Origin: Candidatus Levybacteria bacterium RIFCSPHIGHO2_01_FULL_36_15b
GTDB lineage: Bacteria; Patescibacteria; Microgenomatia; Levybacterales; UBA12049
NCBI GenBank assembly: GCA_001782045.1
Contig: MFNK01000003.1
Coordinates: 1 to 64,000 of the forward strand
Direction: 5' to 3'
DNA: 64,000 nucleotides
Shown here: positions 1-6,830 of the stretch, in pieces
Layout of the letters: each line of letters begins with the position of its first letter
Position numbering within the stretch: position 1 is the first letter of the stretch
Notes under the pieces: generated by a model
What the model was told of the DNA's origin: nothing
What the model saw: only the letters and a program-made list of their open reading frames with translations
Databases searched by the model: none
Position numbers and translations under genes: made by a program

Positions 1-88
1 CCTTTTGGGGTGGAGATAGAGATCGGCGATAAGGCTTAAGTCGTAACAAGGTATCCCTACCCGAAGGTGGGGATGGATCACCTCCTTT
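1..88 (+). rRNA. rrs: 16S rRNA, 3' end (partial)
   Basis: The sequence carries the conserved 3' terminus of small-subunit rRNA: the AAGTCGTAACAAGGTA segment near 40-55, the helix 45 hairpin, and GGATCACCTCCTTT ending near 88 with the anti-Shine-Dalgarno core CCTCC. The 5' part lies outside the window. No tRNA, 23S or 5S gene follows; a terminator and protein genes come next. Confidence 0.97.
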
Positions 89-265
89 CTAAAATTTTTA
101 ATCTTAGGATTAAAAAGGGAAAGAGAGAAGGTACGGCAACCCGCTAAAATCTTTTTAGATTTACTAGCGAGGGAATAGTACAGACACCCAAGCGTGAGTA
201 GCGCTTGTAAAATAACACTACTTTTTCCTACCACTTTCTGGTTGAAAAGAATTCTTACCAGTATC
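89..265 (+). other. Spacer downstream of 16S with hairpins
   Basis: No gene is visible. Two hairpins can be drawn: one at about 140-172, with arms CGCTA/TAGCG around AAATCT/AGATTT, and one at 189-207, with arms CAAGCG and CGCTTG. They may take part in 16S 3'-end maturation, but the 5' flank that would pair with them is not in the window. Confidence 0.5.
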
Positions 266-293
266 AAAAAAAGCACCATGCGGTGCTTTTTTT
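266..293 (+). terminator. Intrinsic terminator after 16S
   Basis: Seven A residues lead into the stem GCACC-ATGC-GGTGC, followed by seven T residues. It ends the 16S transcript before any 23S gene. A near copy lies at 785-807. Confidence 0.88.
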
Positions 294-318
294 GTTGGAT
301 TCGAGATAATCGCGATTC

Positions 319-327
319 TGCTATAAT
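319..327 (+). promoter_or_regulatory. Extended -10 promoter
   Basis: TGC followed by a perfect TATAAT at 322-327, six nt before the ATG at 334. Transcription would begin at or beside the start codon, so the mRNA is probably leaderless. Confidence 0.7.
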
Positions 328-333
328 TTTTGT

Positions 334-768
334 ATGGAAGGGATTGCTGTTGAGATAACCAGAAATGAGCATTCTACTAACAAATTTACAGTAGAAGGTT
401 CTTCAACTATTCCGGAATATGATACAGATATGCAATACTGCTTTTATATTAAAGACTCGTTTGGAGTACAACATGGGCTTATGTATGGCGTCCTAACTAA
501 AAAAGGGGATACAGTAAAATTCGAAGTTTCTAACTCACGAAATCAAAAACGCGGAACGCCAGAATATGCTCATAGAATAGTCAGCGATGCTATATCTGAA
601 TTATTAATAAGAGGAATAGTTAATCAGTGGTATTCTTCTCAAGCTCGAACTGGTGTGGCTGAACACATGTATAGAGACATACTAAGTGCTAATGAAAAAC
701 TACGAGTTTTTCCTCCTAATGAAATTAATGGGAATAGATATTTAGTGATTGCCAAAAATCAGAAATAA
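334..768 (+). CDS. Hypothetical protein, 144 aa
   Basis: I do not recognise a family. The protein is soluble, with no signal peptide or membrane segment, mixed alpha/beta in appearance, and has a compact C-terminal block containing WYSSQ. That block is faintly like the end of a GNAT fold, which is not enough to assign. The ATG lies six nt after a perfect extended -10 box, so I infer a leaderless transcript; no Shine-Dalgarno is present. It is a single-gene unit between two near-identical terminators, directly downstream of 16S. Confidence 0.75.
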   Translation: MEGIAVEITRNEHSTNKFTVEGSSTIPEYDTDMQYCFYIKDSFGVQHGLMYGVLTKKGDTVKFEVSNSRNQKRGTPEYAHRIVSDAISELLIRGIVNQWYSSQARTGVAEHMYRDILSANEKLRVFPPNEINGNRYLVIAKNQK

Positions 769-784
769 CATTTATCAACTTTTG

Positions 785-807
785 AAGCACCATGAGGTGC
801 TTTTTTT
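785..807 (+). terminator. Intrinsic terminator
   Basis: Stem AAGCACC-ATGA-GGTGC followed by seven T residues. It closes the 334-768 transcript and nearly duplicates the terminator at 266-293, differing by one base in the loop. Confidence 0.85.
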
Positions 808-837
808 GTGCCTTCGTAAAATCCTCAGCACAAAATA

Positions 838-854
838 CTGAGCTAAGTCGAATG
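838..854 (+). repeat. CTGAGC/GTCGAA dispersed repeat
   Basis: CTGAGCTAAGTCGAATG, a member of a family sharing CTGAGC, a short gap, then GTCGAA. Other copies are near 25284, 34727, 51488 and 56501. An inverted CTCAG/CTGAG pair starts just upstream at about 824. Confidence 0.5.
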
Positions 855-867
855 TATTTTTGTTGGA

Positions 868-897
868 TTGACAAGATAATCCAAGTTATGATATAAA
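868..897 (+). promoter_or_regulatory. Sigma70-type promoter
   Basis: TTGACA at 868-873, an 18-nt spacer and TATAAA at 892-897. The ATG at 905 is seven nt beyond the -10 box, so the transcript is probably leaderless. Confidence 0.8.
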
Positions 898-904
898 CTG
901 CGAT

Positions 905-1537
905 ATGTTAGAGCTTGATCATTTGGCAGCAAGGGCAGAAGATCTAGGAAACATGGGAACTGCTTCGGCTTTCAGAAGTCTGATTGGAGATTCGGACTTG
1001 CCATACTCCATAACCTTAGAAGAGTACAAGAAAGACTTGGCGCATGCTGAGGAACATGGTTTTGCAGACCGAGACCGTTACGTAAAACTCAAAGCCGGTA
1101 TAAAAGGCTTAGATATTGCAAGCTTTAAGCATGCTGTGCCAAATCACTATAAGGATGAGTCGGCAAAAGACTATGTCTTGACTGATTCAACCGTTGTGAC
1201 GGTGGGGCGAGGAGATCTTGAATATCTTACGATTATCGTGCAAAACCTTGGAAGGTCGAAACAGATTAGAGAAGCTTCAGCAATAAGATTAGGTAGAATT
1301 GCGTATCATGAAATTCAAGCGCTTAGAATTGGAATAAACCCGATTGAAGATAATTTTGGAAAAGTTATAATACCTGAAGTCCGTTCGGAGTCAAACCGGT
1401 TATATATTAACAATATACATACAGGATCACCTAGAAACCAAGAAGCCGCTCAAAGATTCGCCATAATGTTGCTAGATGAATTGTCAGCCTTACCTGAGTT
1501 TCAACCCAAAGAAAAGCCTTCTTCACAAGCTGCCTAG
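905..1537 (+). CDS. Hypothetical protein, 210 aa
   Basis: No family recognised. The protein is soluble, charged and largely helical by composition, with a short Lys/Pro/Ser tail and no signal peptide or transmembrane segment. The start follows a strong promoter by seven nt. It forms a single-gene unit whose upstream spacer repeats pieces of the spacer in front of the 334 gene (TTTTTGTTGGATT, then AGATAATC), so the two loci may share a duplicated control region although the proteins do not look alike. Confidence 0.78.
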   Translation: MLELDHLAARAEDLGNMGTASAFRSLIGDSDLPYSITLEEYKKDLAHAEEHGFADRDRYVKLKAGIKGLDIASFKHAVPNHYKDESAKDYVLTDSTVVTVGRGDLEYLTIIVQNLGRSKQIREASAIRLGRIAYHEIQALRIGINPIEDNFGKVIIPEVRSESNRLYINNIHTGSPRNQEAAQRFAIMLLDELSALPEFQPKEKPSSQAA

Positions 1538-1557
1538 CTCTAAGGCTCTTGAAATTC

Positions 1558-1566
1558 TGTTATAAT
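1558..1566 (+). promoter_or_regulatory. Extended -10 promoter
   Basis: TGT followed by TATAAT at 1561-1566. A short leader with a weak GAGG element precedes the ATG at 1592. Confidence 0.55.
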
Positions 1567-1591
1567 TCATCTTGAGGTATTTATTCAATAA

Positions 1592-2782
1592 ATGAAAATC
1601 GGATTTTTTGTGGATACTTATTATCCGCAGTACAATGGGGTAGTAGTATCTGTCGATCAGACTGTAAGGCAACTCAGGCGCTACGGGCACGAAGTTTACA
1701 TTTTTGCACCACTTATTAAAGGATATAAGGACAAAGACAAATTTATCTATAGAATTCCGTCTTTTAAGGCATTAAACGCAGAGCCCGACATTATGATGCC
1801 AAAGTATTTATCCGCGGATAATTTAAAAACAATAAAAAATTTAAAATTTGACATTGTTCATGCGCATGGCAATGGAGCTTTTTCCGCATTGGGTCTTGCA
1901 ACAGCCAGATTAAAAAGAATTCCCTACATTCTAACATTCCACACAATGCATAAAGAATATACTCATTATATTATGGATGGAAAGCTAATAAAGCCTAAAA
2001 TGGCTGAACTATTTTTAAAAACTTTTGGGAATATTTGTGATGCAACAACTACACCATCGGAAAAAATGAAAAAAGAACTTTTGGACTACGGAGTAAAAAG
2101 GCCTATTAAGGTAATTCCTAATTTTATTGATTTTGACGAATTTAGTGTTAAAGACGAAAACATATTAAGAAAACGGCTAAGTATAAAAAAGGAAACTCCT
2201 ATTGTTTTAACGGTTGGAAGACTTGATAAAGCAAAAAATTTTGATTTTTTGGTAGCTTCGTTTTCAAAATTAAAAAATAAAACTGCGCTTTTAGTTTTTG
2301 CAGGAAAAGGTCCAATGCATAAGCACTTAAGTGCACTTGCCAAAAAATTAAATATCGAAAAGAGGGTTTTGTTTCCGGGCGCTTTTGAATACACAGAAAT
2401 TCCTTATGTTTATAAAGACGCAGATGTTTTTGCGTTTTCTTCTAAAACCGAAACACAGGGAGTAGTGGTTTTGGAAGCTGCTGCATCGGGTCTTCCTTTA
2501 GTTGTTACAAATGATGCTGCATATAAGGGAATGGCACAAGATGGCGTAAATGCATTTGTTGTCCCTTTTGATATAAATTCTTTTGCAGAAAAACTAGATA
2601 TTATTCTTTCGGATAAATCTCTTAGAGAACGTTATTCAAAAGCCTCAGTCGATGTAGCAAAGAAAAATTTTGATCCAAAAACATGGACAGAAGAATTAAT
2701 AAACTTTTATCAAGAAACAATAAATAATTATAAAAAAAGAGGCGGAATTATAAAAAGAATTACAAAGTCTTTTTCTCTATGA
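1592..2782 (+). CDS. Glycosyltransferase family 4 (GT-B fold)
   Basis: A cytoplasmic or membrane-associated sugar transferase using a nucleotide sugar, of the kind that builds glycolipids or envelope glycans. The N-terminal domain opens with MKIGFFVDTYYPQ and a Gly/Val loop typical of GT4 enzymes. The C-terminal domain has VGRLDKAKNFDFL near residue 209 and the donor-binding E-x7-E region in TETQGVVVLEAAASGLP near 285-302. The 396-aa length is normal for the family. A START-like protein and a GT2 enzyme follow on the same strand, suggesting a glycolipid or surface-polymer locus. The resemblance to diacylglycerol glucosyltransferases is only general; the acceptor is unknown. Confidence 0.9.
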   Translation: MKIGFFVDTYYPQYNGVVVSVDQTVRQLRRYGHEVYIFAPLIKGYKDKDKFIYRIPSFKALNAEPDIMMPKYLSADNLKTIKNLKFDIVHAHGNGAFSALGLATARLKRIPYILTFHTMHKEYTHYIMDGKLIKPKMAELFLKTFGNICDATTTPSEKMKKELLDYGVKRPIKVIPNFIDFDEFSVKDENILRKRLSIKKETPIVLTVGRLDKAKNFDFLVASFSKLKNKTALLVFAGKGPMHKHLSALAKKLNIEKRVLFPGAFEYTEIPYVYKDADVFAFSSKTETQGVVVLEAAASGLPLVVTNDAAYKGMAQDGVNAFVVPFDINSFAEKLDIILSDKSLRERYSKASVDVAKKNFDPKTWTEELINFYQETINNYKKRGGIIKRITKSFSL

Positions 2783-2783
2783 G

Positions 2784-2844
2784 TCACGTCAGAAATCACT
2801 CTAGCTCCGCTTTAATGAGTTCAAATTTTATATTTCTAACGTGA
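2784..2844 (+). promoter_or_regulatory. Leader inverted repeat ending on the start codon
   Basis: Arms at 2784-2796 (TCACGTCAGAAAT) and 2832-2844 (ATTTCTAACGTGA) pair at 12 of 13 positions around a 35-nt loop. The second arm ends on the A of the ATG at 2844. The same architecture and the shared TTTCTAACG core recur at 4811-4888. Confidence 0.6.
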
Positions 2845-3266
2845 TGAGAAAAGTAACGGTAAGGCGCGCAACGAAACTTTCTTCGAAAAAAATTTGGAGC
2901 TTAATTATAGATCTTAACAATTATCCAAACCACGTTAAGTTTTTAAAAAAAATTGAATTTGAAAAACCCTTATCAATGGGCTCAAGTTTTTCGGATATTA
3001 CAACGATTGCATATATACCTATTAAAATAGCTCACGAGGTAGACATCTATGAGGAAAATAAAAGAATTGGATTTTTTGTAAAAATGCCCCTTTTCGGTTT
3101 TATGAAACAAAGAGTAGAAATAGAAGATAAGGGTTTGGAAAGAATAGTAAACTTAACTGTAGAATTTGATTTTCAAAATAAATTATTAGATATTATTTTT
3201 GGAAAATTCTTAGAAAAAAGAGTAAAGGAAATGTTACTATATATACTAGATTCAGAGAATAGTTAA
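2844..3266 (+). CDS. SRPBCC/START-like lipid-binding protein
   Basis: This 140-aa protein resembles polyketide cyclase/START-type helix-grip folds. It has an N-terminal strand, a segment IWSLIIDLNNYPNHVKFLK typical of these small hydrophobic-ligand proteins, antiparallel strands, and a long C-terminal helix ending in VKEMLLYIL. There is no catalytic signature, so binding of a lipid or other hydrophobic ligand is inferred. An in-frame GTG lies at 2841, but ATG 2844 is preferred because the leader inverted repeat ends on it. It directly abuts the GT2 gene. Confidence 0.72.
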   Translation: MRKVTVRRATKLSSKKIWSLIIDLNNYPNHVKFLKKIEFEKPLSMGSSFSDITTIAYIPIKIAHEVDIYEENKRIGFFVKMPLFGFMKQRVEIEDKGLERIVNLTVEFDFQNKLLDIIFGKFLEKRVKEMLLYILDSENS

Positions 3267-3983
3267 ATGCAAAATAGACCTTACATTTCCGTTTTAGTTA
3301 CCGCATACAACGAAGAAAAAGATTTACCTCTTTGCCTTGATTCAATTAAAAATTCTGATTACCCACAGGAAAAATACGAAATTATAGTAGTTGACAATAA
3401 CTCAACAGATAAAACCGCAAGTATTGCCCTTAAATACGGTGCACTGGTGATTAAGGAAACTAAACAGGGGAATACTTTTGCGGTTTCAACAGGAATGAAG
3501 GCCGCAAAAGGCGAAATAATCGCAATGACCGATGCTGATTCAATAGTTAATAAAAGCTGGCTTTTGGAAATTGACAAGTTATTTCAAGATAAAAAAATTG
3601 TAGCCGCAACCGGAACTGCTGATATTTTAACCAGGAGCAAGATATTTAATATAACATCAGAATTTTTCTACGAACTATTTTTAAGATTCAATTCGTTTTT
3701 AGGAAAGCCTCATTTAACGGGATTTAATTTAGTTGTTAGAAAATCAGCACTCGAGAAAGTTGGGGGAATAAATGAGGCATTTACAATGAGTCCTGATGTA
3801 GATTTAGGACTAAGAATTAAACGAGAGGGAAAAGTTGTTTTCTCCAGTAAGCTAAAAGTAATAACTTCTTTTAGGCGCTGGGAAGAAAATGCGTGGAAAA
3901 CATTTACGACTTATCTAAATGGCTATATTTACACTGTTTGGCTTAGAAAACCTCCTCCTGTGAAGCAAAACGTAGTCAGGTGA
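3267..3983 (+). CDS. Glycosyltransferase family 2
   Basis: A GT-A fold sugar transferase. VLVTAYNEE at the N-terminus, DNNSTDKT near residue 45 and TDADS near residue 89 (the DxD-type metal and nucleotide-sugar site) are all present. A hydrophobic block around RFNSFLGK and a C-terminal WRRPP-like basic end suggest membrane association without clear transmembrane helices. The ATG follows the upstream TAA with no gap, so translation is probably coupled. The gene ends in an 8-nt convergent overlap with the minus-strand gene at 3976-4557. Confidence 0.88.
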   Translation: MQNRPYISVLVTAYNEEKDLPLCLDSIKNSDYPQEKYEIIVVDNNSTDKTASIALKYGALVIKETKQGNTFAVSTGMKAAKGEIIAMTDADSIVNKSWLLEIDKLFQDKKIVAATGTADILTRSKIFNITSEFFYELFLRFNSFLGKPHLTGFNLVVRKSALEKVGGINEAFTMSPDVDLGLRIKREGKVVFSSKLKVITSFRRWEENAWKTFTTYLNGYIYTVWLRKPPPVKQNVVR

Positions 3984-4557
3984 TTTTTCTAAGACCTAAA
4001 TTATTTACCAATATTGCAATATTTCTAAAAACTAATTCTTCAGGATAAGCTAAATTAGCTAGATTATGAGTATGCCATCTAAGCATATAAGGCTCATCTG
4101 GGTCAGATCTATACTGAATTTGTTTTTCCATAGGTATTGTGAGGCCAGGATGTGAATGTAACATAGACGGATCCCTTTTATCTATTCGAATATTTTGGGC
4201 ATTAGCGCTTCCAACTATATCCACCGCAAACATATTAGGGTCAATATCAAAATAAAAACTTTCCAGAGAAAAGGGTTTTCCTTTCCACGTCAGAGTATCG
4301 TTTTCGATAGTTAATTCTGTGTCTCGCTTTAGCATATTTCTAATAATTGCATCGTCTTTTCTAATTGAACCTAATAATGCATCGTAAACCTCATCTGCAA
4401 AAGCATCTGTATATGTTTTTTCAGCATTATAAACCTGCGGATGAATAGGTATGCTGGATGGATACAGTAAGGGTTCGTACCTTGATGTAGGGTTGATTAA
4501 ATCTGCATATTCAAGTGCAGGGATATCACCTTTAATTCTTTCTGGTGAATCAAACAT
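3976..4557 (-). CDS. Hypothetical protein with HSHP motif, 193 aa
   Basis: No family recognised. The C-terminal third contains MLHSHPG and later RWHTHN, a histidine-rich pattern that recalls JAB/MPN metallopeptidases, but the spacing to the next Ser/Asp does not fit the JAMM signature. Metal binding is therefore only a possibility. The ATG lies one nt after the end of tRNA-Ile, so the gene is probably co-transcribed with the two tRNAs and its mRNA 5' end may be made by tRNA 3' processing. Confidence 0.7.
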   Translation of the reverse strand: MFDSPERIKGDIPALEYADLINPTSRYEPLLYPSSIPIHPQVYNAEKTYTDAFADEVYDALLGSIRKDDAIIRNMLKRDTELTIENDTLTWKGKPFSLESFYFDIDPNMFAVDIVGSANAQNIRIDKRDPSMLHSHPGLTIPMEKQIQYRSDPDEPYMLRWHTHNLANLAYPEELVFRNIAILVNNLGLRKIT

Positions 4558-4558
4558 G

Positions 4559-4631
4559 TGGGTCGGGATGGAATCGAACCATCTACCTCTTCTTTATCAG
4601 AGAAGCGTTCTAACCGGTGAACTACCGACCC
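4559..4631 (-). tRNA. tRNA-Ile(GAT)
   Basis: A full 73-nt cloverleaf on the minus strand: 7-bp acceptor GGGTCGG/CCGACCC, D-arm GTTC/GAAC, anticodon stem CTTCT/AGAAG with loop CTGATAA (anticodon GAT), T-arm GATGG/CCATC with TTCGATT, and discriminator A. CCA is not encoded. This tRNA often sits in the 16S-23S spacer in bacteria; here it does not. Confidence 0.96.
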
Positions 4632-4634
4632 TTT

Positions 4635-4709
4635 TGGAGGCGCGAAGGGGAATCGAACCCCTGTATATCTGTTCTGCAAACAGCTGCGTTACCTCTTCGC
4701 CACCGCGCC
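4635..4709 (-). tRNA. tRNA-Cys(GCA)
   Basis: Cloverleaf on the minus strand with acceptor GGCGCGG/CGCGCC, D-arm GCG/CGC, anticodon loop TTGCAGA (anticodon GCA), T-arm with TTCGATT, discriminator T and encoded CCA. The outermost anticodon-stem pair is a G/A mismatch. Three nt separate it from tRNA-Ile, which follows in the same direction. Confidence 0.95.
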
Positions 4710-4769
4710 GCAGCTCAAGTATACCAAAATAAAGGGTTAATTTGAAGTAATCTTATAGATAAAAGCTAG

Positions 4770-4799
4770 TTGACATAAGCCTCAAAAAATACCTATTAT
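4770..4799 (+). promoter_or_regulatory. Sigma70-type promoter
   Basis: TTGACA at 4770-4775, an 18-nt spacer and TATTAT at 4794-4799. The expected start site is near 4806, so the first arm of the leader hairpin would form the extreme 5' end of the mRNA. Confidence 0.8.
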
Positions 4800-4810
4800 A
4801 AGTATGTGGA

Positions 4811-4888
4811 TCCCGTTAGAAAAATTTACACAGAAGTAAGTAACTATTATTCTTTAAATAAATTTTTAAGGAGGGTTTTCTAACGGGA
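4811..4888 (+). promoter_or_regulatory. Leader hairpin enclosing the ribosome binding site
   Basis: A perfect 13-bp inverted repeat: TCCCGTTAGAAAA at 4811-4823 and TTTTCTAACGGGA at 4876-4888. The loop holds AAGGAGGG at 4868-4875, the strongest Shine-Dalgarno in the window, and the 3' arm ends on the A of the ATG at 4888. Pairing would hide the start codon while leaving the Shine-Dalgarno in the loop. Confidence 0.75.
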
Positions 4889-6048
4889 TGGATCCGAACT
4901 TATCTAAAAAGACAGACAATGCAACTTCTCATGTAATTGTGCCGTCGCCTTTAGAGCCTACCGCAAGCTCTTCGGATTCAACCTCAACTTCTTCTTTAGA
5001 TCCTCAGCGCGAAATAAACGCAGCTCTTGCGGAAAATACTCCAAATCCGAATACGCCTCCAATTCAGCAACCGCAAGAGGGCCAGTCGCTTTTTTCGCAA
5101 ATGAATTCTCCCCAGACCGGAACACTTCCTCATCAAATGCCACCGGAGGAGCCGTCGGGTAGAAAAATTAATAAGAAACTTGCTTTGGGAATTCTTATAG
5201 TTTTGGCAATTGTTGCACTTCCCACAACTGTTTACTTAACGCAGCAACAGCAAACCGTCCAGCAACAAGCAGCACCAACTGCAACAGGGGATAAAATAGT
5301 TGCAGTTTATAACGGAGAAAATATTACAAGAGCACAAGTGCAAGCCTTAGCTGAAGAAAGATATCCCACTAATGAAATTGATAACCAAGCCTTGCGGGAT
5401 GCAATGGATACGCTGCTTGAGAGAAAAATCTTAGACAAAGAGGCTTCTATTAAAAATATAAACCTTTCCGAGGAAGAAATTCAGGCAAAGGTTGAAAATG
5501 ATGGATTTTCTGAAACAGAGGCAAGATATTCGGTTTTAAGAGAAAAAGTAACAGAGCTTAATACAAAAAATTGGCAAGTATATACAATTGGTTTCTGGAC
5601 ACCAACTGCAACAAATTCAGAGCTTACAGCAGAAGAAAAAACACAAAGAACGGCAATTTTATCTATGGGCAAGACCATGATTAACGAGGCAAAAACAAGA
5701 TTAGAAAATGATGAATCTGCTTTTTCTATAGCAAAAAGCTTGCTTTCCAAATACTCAAATTTTCAGGGTACATTAGCAGTCAACGGTTTTCAACTTGCTC
5801 CTAATTCGGAAGCGACCCCAGAAATGGAAAATCCAAAAACGTATGTTTATGAGCTAAAAGCCGTTGGACAGCCTCTTTATGACACTATTTATTCTTTGCA
5901 AAACGAGGGGGAGGTTAAACTTAATAATCCCCTGGATGGAAGCGGAGCAGATGCAGTTAAGCTTGTTGGTAAAAACAATTCAAATTTCAATACTTACGAG
6001 GATTGGCTAAAAGATAAGAAGAGTACGGCAGTTATTAACGGATTATGA
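4888..6048 (+). CDS. Membrane-anchored SurA-N-like protein
   Basis: The protein has a Ser/Pro/Gln-rich cytoplasmic N-terminus (residues 1-95), one transmembrane helix at about 98-117 and an extracytoplasmic domain. Residues of about 135-215 (DKIVAVYNGENITRAQVQAL and the following helices) resemble the N-terminal chaperone region of SurA/PrsA peptidyl-prolyl isomerases. No parvulin catalytic domain is evident, so a chaperone-like role in folding exported proteins is inferred. It is first in a three-gene operon of exported proteins. The segment after the helix (ALPTTVYLTQQQQTVQQQ) is shared in pattern with the third gene. Confidence 0.75.
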   Translation: MDPNLSKKTDNATSHVIVPSPLEPTASSSDSTSTSSLDPQREINAALAENTPNPNTPPIQQPQEGQSLFSQMNSPQTGTLPHQMPPEEPSGRKINKKLALGILIVLAIVALPTTVYLTQQQQTVQQQAAPTATGDKIVAVYNGENITRAQVQALAEERYPTNEIDNQALRDAMDTLLERKILDKEASIKNINLSEEEIQAKVENDGFSETEARYSVLREKVTELNTKNWQVYTIGFWTPTATNSELTAEEKTQRTAILSMGKTMINEAKTRLENDESAFSIAKSLLSKYSNFQGTLAVNGFQLAPNSEATPEMENPKTYVYELKAVGQPLYDTIYSLQNEGEVKLNNPLDGSGADAVKLVGKNNSNFNTYEDWLKDKKSTAVINGL

Positions 6049-6830
6049 AAAAACTTATTTTATTAATAGGAATAATCTTTGTTTTGGTCGCATCTATCGG
6101 TAATGTAACAAGTGCCGCACCTAACAATAGCCAATGCTTGTCGTTTAAAGTTACATATAATGCAAGCAATTACGGCAAAATTCAGGTAGGCTGCCAAGGT
6201 TTAAATTCAGGAACTTGTGTAGGGGGAATTATTGATATAAGGCCGGGTAATACAAAAACATTAAACAATTGTGCATGTCCCTACAATACGAAACTGAGTC
6301 CAACTGTCTTTAAGGGGTGGGCCGATGGCTGTTTATATGTCGCAAAAGAACTAAAAATAATAAAAAGAACAGACAGTAATAACAGGCCAGGGATTGGCTT
6401 AAAAACTCCTATTAATTCAAGCTGCGAAATAAATACAAACAAATTTACACAAATAAGTAGTGGTTTTTATAAAACCGCGGAAAATGTTTGCGGATTAAAT
6501 AAAACAGAAATTCCTATACCAATTCAAATAACTTGTCCTGGTCCTTCGGTAACAGTTACTAATACAAATACTCCAACTCCGACGACACCGGTTATTACAA
6601 ATACAAATACCCCAACACCTACCACCGCCATTTGTCCGGTTCCTGCGAAAGTGACAGGAATAAGAATAAAATGCCCGGAATGCGCTCCTCAAACAACTCC
6701 AACCGCGGGGCCAAGCCCGACATCTGCTCCAACAAGTACACCGACTATTACTCCTACTGTAACAGCTACGCCAACGCCAACGAAAGCACCGACTGCAACA
6801 CCTGAACAACCGGTAGGAGGAACAACATGA
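6045..6830 (+). CDS. Secreted Cys-rich protein with Thr/Pro-rich tail
   Basis: A classical signal peptide covers residues 1-24 with likely cleavage after TSA. The mature part holds about a dozen cysteines, including CAC and CPEC, and so is probably disulfide-bonded outside the membrane. The C-terminal third is a low-complexity TPTP linker of the kind seen between surface domains. There is no C-terminal anchor. The gene overlaps its neighbours by ATGA on both sides. Function unknown; the company suggests a surface complex. Confidence 0.78.
   Translation: MKKLILLIGIIFVLVASIGNVTSAAPNNSQCLSFKVTYNASNYGKIQVGCQGLNSGTCVGGIIDIRPGNTKTLNNCACPYNTKLSPTVFKGWADGCLYVAKELKIIKRTDSNNRPGIGLKTPINSSCEINTNKFTQISSGFYKTAENVCGLNKTEIPIPIQITCPGPSVTVTNTNTPTPTTPVITNTNTPTPTTAICPVPAKVTGIRIKCPECAPQTTPTAGPSPTSAPTSTPTITPTVTATPTPTKAPTATPEQPVGGTT

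Noticed and set aside
3976..4557. JAMM/MPN metallopeptidase assignment for the HSHP protein
   Set aside because: The gap between HSHP and the following Ser-x2-Asp is about 13 residues, longer than the usual JAMM spacing, and no upstream Glu could be placed.
4451..4732. 93-codon plus-strand frame
   Set aside because: It runs through tRNA-Ile and tRNA-Cys and antisense to the 193-aa gene.
6495..6809. 104-codon minus-strand frame rich in Cys and Arg
   Set aside because: Shadow of the Thr/Pro-rich linker in the secreted protein on the plus strand.
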